In this document: in pieces, positions 20,618 to 31,700 of the stretch
How positions within the stretch are numbered: position 1 is the stretch's first letter
How the letters are laid out: the number at the start of each line of letters is the position of its first letter
Assembly: GCF_027595985.1 (NCBI RefSeq)
Contig: NC_073303.1
Location: 378,789,842-378,853,841 of the forward strand
Reading direction: 5' to 3'
Length of the DNA stretch: 64,000 nt
DNA from: Sorex araneus
Taxonomy: Eukaryota; Chordata; Mammalia; Eulipotyphla; Soricidae
Translations under genes and position numbers: made by a program
Notes under the pieces: generated by a model
What the model saw: the letters and a program-made list of their open reading frames with translations, nothing else
Told to the model about the DNA's origin: nothing
Databases searched by the model: none

Positions 20618-21165
20618 GGGCACACACACATTCACACACACACACACACACACAGGTCCACTCACACGTGAACTCGCAGTCACACTCAGTCACATAAATC
20701 ACACACACATACCCCCGCAGTACACACACACATACACACACTCTCACTCACTTACCCAGTTCTCACTCACAAACACACTTACTCACACAGCCAATCACAC
20801 ATGCATTCACCCACACTCACAGTCACATCCACGCACATTCACATAGAACCACACATAAAAGATTCACACATATATATGCATACACAATCACACACTCATT
20901 CACAACATATTCACATATACACAACATACTCACATATACACACATCCACACACATTCAAGATGCACAGTCACACAATGCACTCATACACTCACACAAACA
21001 CACACATACACAGTCACATTCACACACATGATTACACACTTCCACCCACACAGACATGCATACTCACCCTTGCACACATTCACATACTTGCGCACACACA
21101 CACACACACACGCATGCACACACGCACACACACACACACACACGCGCGCGCACGCACACACACAG
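20618..21165. repeat. long interrupted (CA)n tract
   Basis: More than 500 bases of cacaca with tcaca, tatac and gcaca interruptions, ending in a gcgcgcgc segment near 21,150 that alternates purine and pyrimidine. His/Thr-rich frames here are artefacts. Confidence 0.95.
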
Positions 21166-22589
21166 CTCCTGGTGCCCCGCAGCTGTGCAGGGACCCCTCC
21201 GTGTCCCCGGGCAGGGCTGTGCGTGGGTGGGAGCTGCCGGGCGAGGCCAGCAGTCCAGACCCGACTAGAAGATGCTGGAGAAAAGGACAGTTTGGCCTCT
21301 GGGGAATTCTCCCTGCCCTGTGCCCTGCAGGCCGCCACGCCCGCCTCCCCGCCCGGTCCACCCGAGCGTGCAGGAAGTCCAGCCCGGGTTCGGGGTGTGT
21401 GTGCAGCGTCAGGGCACGGAGCTCGCCAGCGGGCCCTGAAGAGCTGTTTCCCGGGGGAGCTCAGCGGACTCACGCGGCGTCTCCCCGTCCTGAGCCCGTT
21501 CCCGCACGGCCGGCCAGTAAGTGGCTTCCCCGGGGCGGGAGGCAGACACTGTCGGGGGGCCGTTGGTTCCACGCGTGCATCCCGGCCCTCGGAGGCTGCC
21601 CACCAGACTCGGGCGAGGGCTGAGTGGCCTGCGGGAGCTCTGAGGAGTTGGCCCCGGCCCAGGCCTCACCGCTGTGGAGGAGAGCCTGGAGGAAGAGGAG
21701 GGAGCCGGGGGCGGAGGGGGGGGCGGCCCTGGGAGGGGCCCTGACCCAGACTCCCGCAGAGCTCAGCGGCACACGGCAAAGCCCTGCTCCTGGGACTTCT
21801 CCGAACAGCGTGCCGCACCTGGGGACGGGGCTCCCCCAAGGTGGGGGACACTCGTGTGGGTGCCCTGCCCCCCCGCCCCCCTCTCCTCCACAGAGACGGG
21901 GCAGGGGAGTCGGACGGGGGAGAAGGGCCCAAGGCCGAGCTTGAGCCCAGCACGAGCAAGCAGCAGAGGAGGGAAGGACGTGGACACGTGGGGCAGGGGA
22001 GCAGGGGCACAGCCCCTCTCGGGGGCCGGGGTGGGCGGGCAGGTGTGCCCGGCCCAGGTGGACGCCCGAGTGGACGCAGAAGCGGGCTTGCCGCTGCTCC
22101 CGGCATTTCTCAGGGGCGCCGGGTGGCCGGGAAAGCCCACAGGCAACAAGCGGCCTCCAGGGGCTCGGGGACAAGGCTCCTGTCCACACGGGCCTCTCGG
22201 CCCGGCCGCCTTCCATCGGGGGAATCGGTTCCCTGCGGGCGGCTCTGTCCTGGGCTCTCGGGCCGGAAGCCGGGGAAGCAGTGAACGTAACGGATCACAC
22301 CACAGTCTCGCCCGGTGGGGTCTCCTCCCAGGCCCCTCCGCGCCTTTGCCCCCACCGCCCCGTCCTCTCTCCACCCTCGTCCAACCAGACTTTCCTACCT
22401 TCAACTATTTGTATTGAAGTAACATTGTGGTAGAGCCGGGACCTGGTGTAGCGCTAGCGCCCCCTGGTGTCCAGCTCCCGGGGCGCGCGGTGGGGAGGCA
22501 GGGCCTGTGGGTGGGAGGTGGGGGCAGCTCTCCCCGCTCCTGGGTGGGGGTCCGGAAGGGTGGGGTGGGCAGAGACAGGCAGGGGTGGA

Positions 22590-22915
22590 GAGGGAGAGGT
22601 GGTAGATGGAGGTGGTGGGAGAGAGGGGAGGGAGAGAGGTAGGTGGGGGAGAGAGGAGGGGAGGGAGGGAGGTGGGTGGGGGAGAGGGGAGGGGAGGGAG
22701 AGAGGTGGGTGGGGGGAGGGAAGGGGAGGGAGAGAGGTGGGGGGAGAGGGGAGGGGAGGGAGAGAGGTCGGGGGGAGAGGGGAAGGGAGGGAGAGAGGTG
22801 AGGTGGATGGGGGGAGGGGAGGGGAGGGGAGGGGAGGGGAGGGAGGGAGGTGGGGGGAGTTGGAGGGGAGGGGAGGGAGAGAGGTGGGGGGAGGTGGGGG
22901 GAGCTCGTGGGGGGG
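22590..22915. repeat. purine-rich minisatellite (GGGGA / GAGAGAGGT)
   Basis: About 330 bases, nearly all purine on the + strand, with repeats of gggagagaggtgggt and gaggggaggg. Gly/Arg/Glu-rich open frames across it are compositional. Confidence 0.95.
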
Positions 22916-23468
22916 AAGGGCTTCAGAGGGAAGGAAGCTGCAAATGGGTTTTGGGTGGGCAGGTCAGGGGCCGGAGGCCCTGGGTGTGGGGATAGCAGCG
23001 TCGCGAAGACCCTTTGGAAGGTTTTATCCCAGCTCCGTTGATTGTCTTCTTTCCTCTGTTTAAAGTGCTCGGACCCCGGGGCCCAGGGAAAGACGCCCCC
23101 ATGGGGGGAATCAGACGGTACCCCCTTTCCCAGAGGTTCTGTTCTTTACAAATGTGGCCCGCCTGGGGGCAGGGGCGTCTCACCTGCAGAGAACGAGACC
23201 GCGAGGCTGACGGGACCCCGGGCCTTCTCTGGCTCCCCGTGCCACGCGGGGGGCTGGAGTCGGCTCTGGGCTGGCCCTGCAGGGCCCCCAGCACCTCTGG
23301 GACCCGAGCACGGACGGCTCAGGCACCCAAACGGACACAAAACCCAAACGCCTGAAGCGCAGAGTTTGTGGGAGAAGGAGCCGAGGGGTCTGCTTGGTGC
23401 TGGGCGGGGGAGTCGCGTCCCCAGGGCCCCGGCCCGGGCTCAGGGGCCTCTCGCCGTCACCCCCGCAG

Positions 23469-23579
23469 GCGTCCCCGCCTGGCTCTGCGCGAATGGACGG
23501 TCCCGCGCTGTCCCCGGCCGCGGGGCTGCTGGCGCAGGTCAGCCAGTACATTGACCGGCAGCAGGAGGCGTTCGTGCAG
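23469..23579 (+). CDS. CNDP1: CNDP1 first coding exon found
   Basis: Acceptor ccccgcag at 23,468, ATG at 23,493 (gcgcgaATGG), residues 1-29 ending [13 protein letters not shown], donor gtaggc. The methionine aligns with the internal Met (MFSS) of human CNDP1 and with the mouse start. The frame upstream of it is open into the intron but has no ATG and no hydrophobic run. The exon's left edge is predicted; it could also be a first exon. Confidence 0.85.
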
Positions 23580-26381
23580 GTAGGCAGAGGCCCAGCCTCT
23601 CGCTGTGCGGGCTCGGGTCCGACCCTAGCACCCTTGGGCCCCCCGCACGGCTGGACGCGTGTCCCCGATTAGCAGGTGGGCAGAAGGCAGGGGCTCCCGT
23701 GGGCGCGCGCAGGCCGGGGGGCGTGCCTAGGCCGGGGGCGTGGCCTCAGCCCCGCTCTCGCGCAGACCCTGCGGGAGTGGGTGGCCGTGGAGAGCGACTC
23801 GGTGCAGCCCGTGCCCCGGCTGCGGCGGGAGGTGACGCGGATGATGGAGCTGGCGGCAGAGCACCTGCGGCGCCTGGGGGCCGGCGTGGAGCTGGTGGAC
23901 GTGGGCACCCAGCAGGTGTGGTCACCCTGGACGGGGGAGGGGCGCCTGCGGGACCCCCGCCCCTGCCCCCAGCCGGGGCAGTGGACTGAGTCCTGGGACT
24001 GAGTGGACTGAGGAGCCTGCAGGGCTGGGAGGGGGCAGGGCTTGCGGACGGGACCCCCCCCCACGAGGCGTCTGGGCTTCGCGCGAGGACTCCGCCCTCT
24101 GTGTGTGTGTGCAGCTGCCCGGTGGCCAGAGCCTCCCGCTGCCGCCCATCATCCTGGCAGCGCTGGGCACAGACCCCGAGAAGGCCACCGTCTGCTTCTA
24201 CGGACACCTGGACGTGCAGCCGGCCAGCCGGGAGGACGGGTGGCTCACGGCCCCCTACTCACTCACCGAGGTGGACGGTCAGTGACGGGGCGTGGCCTGT
24301 TGTGCCCAAGGGCCTCGCCAAGAGGGGCCCTTAGCGCGAGCCCGGGCGGGAGGGGCTTGACTTTTGTCCCTCCCCCTGCCCGAGCCGGGACCCTGCACGG
24401 CTCCCACAAGTCCCACTCCCAGGTCACGAGGAAAGACGATGGTTGGCCGCGGGCCAGGTCCTCCCTGGGTACGAGTAGGACCGTGTCTCCTGGGTGGAGG
24501 AAGGCCGTGCAGATGTGCTCGGACCCGGGGGCTCGCTCCGTGGCATGGCGCCTCCCTGGGGAGAACCCGGGTGGGGGGTGGGGGCGGCGGCAGCTGTCAG
24601 TGCATTTCCACGGCCCAGCTGGCTCCGGGCCCCCAGGCGCTGGCCGAGTGTCCCTCCCTCTCAGCCGCCCCATCTTTGCAGGCAAGCTGTATGGGCGCGG
24701 GGCCACGGACAACAAAGGCCCGGTGCTGGCCTGGCTGAACGCTGTGAGCGCCTTCGGGGCCCTGGGCCAGGTGAGTGAGCCGGGTGATGGCTGACAGTGA
24801 CCCTGACTCGGAGACGATGAAGGGGACGGGGTGCCCGGCCGTAAGCTCTCTGTGCCCCCTCTTCCCCGAGACCCGGAGCCGGGCACCACAGCCGCTTTAC
24901 TGCAGAGGACGGTGAGGCTCGGGGAGATTCCGGAACTTACCAGAGACACCCTCCCCCCTCCCCCCCCAGTCTGGTGACTGTGGCAAGAAAGAGTCACAGC
25001 AAGCGCTCGCAGGGGGCTGTGTGCCGGGCAAGGCGCTGCCCCCTGGAATATCTCTGCATCCTTGAACTCTTTTTTATTTTTTAAATGTTATTAATTTTAA
25101 TTGAATCACAGTGAAACATAGTTACAAAGTTGCTCATGGTTGGGTTTCAGTTATACAATGTTCCAGTTCCCTTCAGAAGTGTACAGTTCCCCCGGAACCA
25201 CCCCCCAGTTTCCCTCCCTCACCCGGGGCCCCTATGGCAGGCACCTCTCTCTCCCTCCCTCTCTCTCTGCCCCCTCCCTCTCCCTTTCCTCTCTCTCCCT
25301 CTCCCTCCCTCCCTCTCTCCCTCTCTCTCCCTCTCCATATCTTCTCTTTCCCTCTCCCTCTCTTCTCTCTTCCTCTCTTCTCTCTCCCTCTCTCCCTCCT
25401 CTCTCCCTCTATCTCTTCTCTCTTCTCTCTCCCTCTCTCCCTCTCTCTCCCCCCTCTCTCTCTCCCTCTCTCTCTTCTCTCTCTCTCTGTCTCTCTGTCT
25501 CTCTCTCTCTCCCCCCCTTCCCACTTTCAACACTCAGTTCTTGTCCAAAGTGGGTGTTTCCAACTATTAATGCCATACTGGCCCTTCTCTATCCTAACTG
25601 CTCTCCCTCCTTCCTGTCCCCCGCTCCCCACCACATACAACACTATAAAAATTACTTGCCACTGTTTGCAAGGAACTGGAGCAATAGCACAGTGGGTAGG
25701 GTGTTTGCCTTGCACAAAGCTGACCTGGGTTTGATTCCTCCGCCCCTCTCGGAGAGCCCGGCAAGCTACCGAGAGTGTCCCGCCGCACAGCAGAGCCTGG
25801 CAAGCTCCCCGTGGCATATTCGATATGCCAAAAACAGTAACAACAAGTCTCACAATGGAGACGTTACTGGTGCCCGCTTGAGTAAATTGATGAACAACAG
25901 ATGACATTGCTACAGTGCAGTGCTACTGTTTACAAGTCACAAGCATGGCACAGTGGGTACGTGATGGTCTGAGTGAGTCTCCCAGCCCCTTTCTGCACCT
26001 GTGGAAAGTAGTCTTTATTCGGGTCCCTATTAGGGTTTTTTTGAGAAGTGAGGGTTGACATTGAGGAGGAGCCTCCACCCACCCTACTTAGTACTATATT
26101 CATTTTCTAATCATCACTGTATCATTGTATCACTGTCATCCCATTGTTCGTTGATTTACTCGAGTGGGCACCAGTAATGCCTTCATTCGTCCCAGCCCTG
26201 AGATTTTAGCAGCCTCTCCTTACTCGTTTTTCCCAACTATTGGAGGCTCTTTTCAGGGTCAGGGGAATGAGACCTGCTATTGTTACTATTTTTGACATAT
26301 CAATATGCCACAGGGAGCTTGCCAGGCTCTGCCACATGGTCAGGATACTCTCGACAGCTTGCCGGGCTCTCTGAGAGGCAC

Positions 26382-26418
<37 letters not shown>

Positions 26419-28676
26419 GGAAATATATATATATTTCCCTCTATGATTTTGTGGAAAATGGTTAGGGAGTGTCTTTTGATATGTGCATGTGTATGTATGT
26501 GTATGTGTATATGTGTGTGTATGTGTGTATGTGTTGTATGTGCATGTGTGTGCATGTGTGTATGTGCAAAATATATACAAAATATATATTCTAATCCTCA
26601 GCTTACAGCCACATGTGAGCTAGTTCAGTGTTTAGAAAGTTTCTCAGTACGAAGCTCTAGAACTTGAGTTCAGCTCCTGGAAACTTCTGGAGCGTCTGAA
26701 GGAGCCCCTCACCTGCCCGTCTCAGGCCTGGCCCGTGCAGCGTCTGTCTGTGTGACTCCCTCCGTGTGGAGGAGCGTGTCACGACTCCTGGGAGTTTCTG
26801 CTGTCCCTCATCACCTGCCTCTTACAGACCCCAACTTGCAAGTTACAAAGACCCAGAAATCAAAACCAAATGCGGGGGAAAGGCGTACTGTAAAGATTTC
26901 AGAGGGGCTGCTCCGTGCCGTGACGTTAGAGAGAAACTCCAGGCTGGGTGGAAAGACAGAGTCGGCTCCCAGCTGAGAAACGGCAGACGCAGGAGACGGG
27001 GCGACCCTGAGGCTCCGGCCTCGCAGGGGAACTCGCCTCCTCGTGCTCTGAATGGAGACCTGAGCTCAGTGAAGCTGAGGGAAGCTCCTGTGGGGGAGGA
27101 GGAGGGAGCCGCCCTCTGGGCGCGTGTTTTCTCAGGATTTCTCTGTCGCAGGCCTCGTGTGGGTGGGGAGGCTCAGACACGGCTGGGGGTGCCCACGGCC
27201 CCTGTTCCGAGGGGGCGTCCAGGCTGGATCGGGGCCGCGGGAAGTGGCCTGGAGCTGGTCTTGACCGACAGCCCTGCGGCTGGCTTGCTCTCCCAGGACC
27301 TCCCCGTGAACGTCAAGGTCATCCTGGAAGGGATGGAGGAGGCGGGCTCCGTGGGCCTGGAGGACGTGGTGCGGCGGGAGCGGCACGGCTTCTTCGCCAG
27401 CGTGGACTACATTGTGGTCTCCGACAACCTCTGGCTCAGCCGCACCAAGCCGGCGCTGACCTACGGGACGCGGGGGAACAGCTACTTCACAGTGGAGGTG
27501 CCGCGTGCAGGGCAAGGCGTTCTCCGTCCACCCTGAGCCGGGCACCCGTGGAGGGAGGGTCGGGCGGGGGGGCCCAGCTGGCAGGAAGAGGGGAAGGACC
27601 CCGAGGGGATGTGCCGCCTCCGAGACACTGGAAGCCGAGCGCTCCTGAAGGAGCAGCTCTCGGCGGGCGGGCGGCTCTGCCTCTCGGGAAACAGGCGAGG
27701 GGTCAGGCGGGAGCTTGGGGGAAGTCCTGGGCTCCGTGCTCAGTGGTGAGTTTCAGCAGCGAGGGTGCAGCGGCGCATGGAGACAGCAGGGCCTGCATGG
27801 AGGCCGTGGGGTGAGAGGGACTCTGGACAGAGGAGGAGACGTCCAAGGGGACACGGGGCCAGCGTCCAGGGAGACTGGAGGTCGTGTCCGAGGACAAGAG
27901 AAGGACAGAGAGTGAGACCGGGTCATACAGCTCGGCCAGGCCCAGTTCAAATCCTGGTACCACAGTTCCCAGCATGGCCAGGTGCGGCCCAAGCCCTCAG
28001 CCCGCTCACCCCCAGACAGCATGTGCCAGAAAGCCAGGGAGGAGACTTTGGGGGGCCGGGCAGAGACCCCGAAGCCCAAGAAGGCCGCACTGCATTGGGT
28101 GGAGAGACGAGAGCCAGACCCCAGTATCTTGGGGGACAGTTGGGGTTGAGTCGTCTCGGGTGTGAGGGGGAAGGCAGGGTGGCCTGCAGGTGGGGGGCTG
28201 GCGGCACACGGGGTGACCAGGCTGCAGTGGCCCGGGAACTGCTGGCCTGCCTTCCAGGTGAAGTGCCGAGACCAGGACTTCCACTCCGGGACCTTCGGCG
28301 GCATCCTGCACGAGCCCATGGCTGACCTGGTGGCCCTCCTGGGTAAGGCCTTCCCTCGGGAGCCTCCGAATTGGGGGGTCTGCTCTGGGGTCGCCCACAG
28401 GCATGACATAGGGAGGGAGCAGGAGAAAGGCCCCTTCTCACCTGCCTGCCCCTCACATGCTTTGGAAGCTTTGCACTGAGCCCGGCCAGTTCCTCATTCT
28501 CCCCCCTGTCACCCTATGGTTCAGTACACATAAACGCATATGTGCATGTGCACATGCACACACACATGTACACACATGCACATATACACACGCATATACA
28601 CACCCACATGCATGCACACACATATACATACATACACGTACACACACACATGGGCATACACATGCACACACACACG

Positions 28677-28714
<38 letters not shown>

Positions 28715-31700
28715 ATGGTTCAGAAAGGCGGTTCCTCTTCCTGTGGGCAGTTCCCCAGGAGCAGAGGCTGCAGAGCCCCCACAGCTCCCGGACTCCACAC
28801 CCCGGGCGGGAGAGAAGGGGGCAGGCCCAGCCGCAGGGACGGACAGCCCAGGCCCTGGGTCTGCAGAGAGCGGCGGAGGGCATGGGGGTTGCGGCCAGCA
28901 TGCCCCGTGCTGCCCCTGCCGGGAAGGCGGGGTGTGGGGTTCAAGGCTGGGGGCACGGCAGTGCTGAGGAGGACCGTGCCGAGCAGAGCTCGAGGCCCCT
29001 TCCCCGTGTCCCGCACACACCGCACGGGGGCTGCCTGGCGCCGGAGTCGTCACAGGCGCACGTGTGACTGGGGGGGGAGCGAGCCGAGGTCACACAGCCG
29101 ACCGACTGGCCGCGTGGCCGCTCGTGACCGCGGGAGGGCGCCGGCCTGGGGCCCCGTCCCGAGTGACCCACCTCCTAGGGAGCCTGGTGGACCCCTCGGG
29201 CCGCATCCTCGTGCCCGGGATCTACAGCCACGTGGCTCCGCCGACGGAGGAGGAGCGGCGGCTGGACGCGGCCGTGGAGCTGGACCTGGGCGAGTTCTGC
29301 CGCAGCAGCGGGGTGGCGCGCCTCCTGTTCCGCTCCAAGGTGGGCACGGCCAGCGGGGCGGGGCGGGAAAACGCTAGGTTCCCGGGTCCTGGTCCCCGAG
29401 GCAGGGCACAGGCGCTGGGCTTGTCCCCGTGCCCACCAGGCGCCCAGGCTCCGTGAGGGGCGGAGGGCCGGGCGGGGCTGAGTCCAGGTCGGGAGCCCGC
29501 CCTCTCAGCAGGGAGCGGCACCAGCGGGTGGCTGTCGCTGGGGGCAGAGGGAGCCCCGCCAGCTGGGAGCAGGGCCCGGGGGCGCGTGAGGGCTGGTGGG
29601 CAGCGGCGGGGGCGTGAGGAGGCCCAGGCTCAGGCCCGCCCCCCAGGAGGACGTCCTGCTGCACCTGTGGAGGCGCCCCGCCCTCTCCATCCACGGCGTC
29701 CAGGGCGCCTTCCACGAGCCGGGCGCCAAGACCGTCATCCCCGGCCGAGTCACCGGCAAGTTCTCCATCCGGCTGGTCCCCAACATGGACGCGGCCGTCG
29801 TGGAGAAGCAGGTACATTCCCACCCGGCCCCCGGCCCAGGGCCCCCTGTCCCGCACCAAGTGCCTCTTGCCCCACTCCCGAAGGTGCGTCTCAGGGCCTG
29901 GAGGCATGACCCAGCGGGGCCCCAGCGCACCCCCGGCCGGGACCCCCATGGGCCCGTCCCAGTGTCTCTGTCCTCGGCACAGCTGCAGAGGGGGGCTGAG
30001 GAAGCACTGGTCACCCTCGGTCTAGCTCAGGGGCAGCAGGGGGCAGCTCAGCGCAGCCCCCTCCCCACAGTGACCTGTGGGGGCTCCCGGTCTGCTGGGG
30101 GCCAAGGGGGGAGGAGCCGCTCAGCAGGGCCTAGGCCCCAGGTGCCTCACTCGGCCTGCAGTGGCTCCCACTTTACAGAACTTTCCAAACGCTGGGCCTG
30201 ATTCCAGAGGGCGTGGTGCTGACAGGGTGGACCCTGCTGGGTTTGCAGTGACCCTTCACGCACCCTGGCCAGACAAACATGGGCCTCGGGGCCAGTTAGC
30301 AAGGCAGGAACGCAGGCGGACGCAGCCAGGGGAAAGGAAGCAGGACGTCTGCCCACTGCCCGCTGCCCATCCCCCCTGCCTGCTGCCCCATCCCCCCTGC
30401 CTGCTGCCCGTCCCCCTCTGCCCACTGCCCGTCCCCCCTGCCTGCTGCCCCGTCCCCCTCTGCCCACTGTCCGTCCCCCCTGCCTGTTGCCCCATCCTCC
30501 CTGCCCGCTGCCCTGCCCCCCTGCTCGCTGTCCATCCTCCCTCGCTGTCCTCCCTGCCCTCTCTGTCCCTGTCCTCCGGCTCTCCAACCTTCCTGCTCTG
30601 AGCATGCAGCCCTTCGAGGTGGCCCTGCGCCACGGCCTCAGTCCTCACTGCCGTGCCCTGCCCAGGTGAGGCAGTACCTGGAGTCCGTCTTCTCCCAGAG
30701 GAACAGCCCCAACCAGCTGACCGTCTCCATGGTGCTGGGCCTGCAGCCGTGGGTCGCTGATATCCAGGACGGCCAGTACCTCGCAGCAAGGAGAGCTATT
30801 CGCACAGGTGGGGCCGGGCGGGGCAGTGCGCGTCTGGGTTTGAGTGTTTGGGAATGCCCGGGTGTGGCCGACTGTGGGTCTGGATTGATTCTGGTTCTGG
30901 GCTGGCCCCAGGTTCGCCTGTCTGGAGTAGCCCTGGGCCCTGGGCACACCCCTCCATCCCCGGCTGCCCCAACTCTGGGCTTGGGCTGGCCCTTTGGCTC
31001 TGCGTCTCCCCTCCCCCCCACACATACGCACATGCCCGCACACACACACAAGTACACATACACACACATATGAACACACGCACATGCACACACACATGCA
31101 TGCACGCAGACACTCACACAAGCATGCACACATACACACATACGCACACGTGCATACATACCTGCACACACACAGCTACTGTCCTTTGACTGAGGGGGGT
31201 GGGGCACATCTCTTTCTAGACCCCACGGTCCCCATTCGAATAGAAATCCCGAATGGAAAGCAACGAAGCATGTCTTGGGGGCAAAGGGAGTGTAACTGGG
31301 GGTAGCCAGCCTCGGGTGAGAGCCCAAATGTGCCCTGAGAAAGGGGGTTCACAAAAAAGAGGGGGTGTGAGGAGGCAAGAGAAAGCTGGAGCGGCCTTTC
31401 CGTCGGCCCTGCCGGGCTCCTGGGGGTGCTGTCTTTGGGGTCTCAGATGCGCTCTGGAAGCCAGTGCTGGGGGCCCCTGGAGACCGTCAGGTTCTCCTCG
31501 CCAGGACACTGGCTCCTGCTCACTGAGATGAATCGACAAACCCATCGCTCAGCCCAGCCCCTGGCCCAGTGGCCTTGGGTGTGCCCTGCTGGCTGCAAGG
31601 CCTTCCCGGGATGCCGGCCGGGAGAGAGCCCTGCGTCGGACCCGCTGCGCCTCTTGTGGGGCCCAGAGACTCTTGCGCACACACCGCTCGCTTCTGGCCA

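Larger units (their letters stand above)
16246..23468. other. intergenic spacer between CNDP2 and CNDP1
   Basis: GC-rich, with minisatellites at 16.7, 19.0, 20.6 and 22.6 kb annotated separately. I looked for a CNDP1 leader exon (Met followed by a Leu-rich stretch and a donor) and found none. A moderately AT-rich stretch at 17,930-18,190 has no recognisable content. No SINE of the SOR family is seen here, unlike the flanks. Confidence 0.55.

Noticed and set aside
20618-21623. His/Thr-rich open frames
   Set aside because: Products of translating an interrupted CA repeat.
23014-23130. Candidate CNDP1 leader exon (hydrophobic PLIVFFPLF stretch)
   Set aside because: Not followed by a donor in a compatible phase and has no Leu-rich core like known leaders. 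Probably chance.
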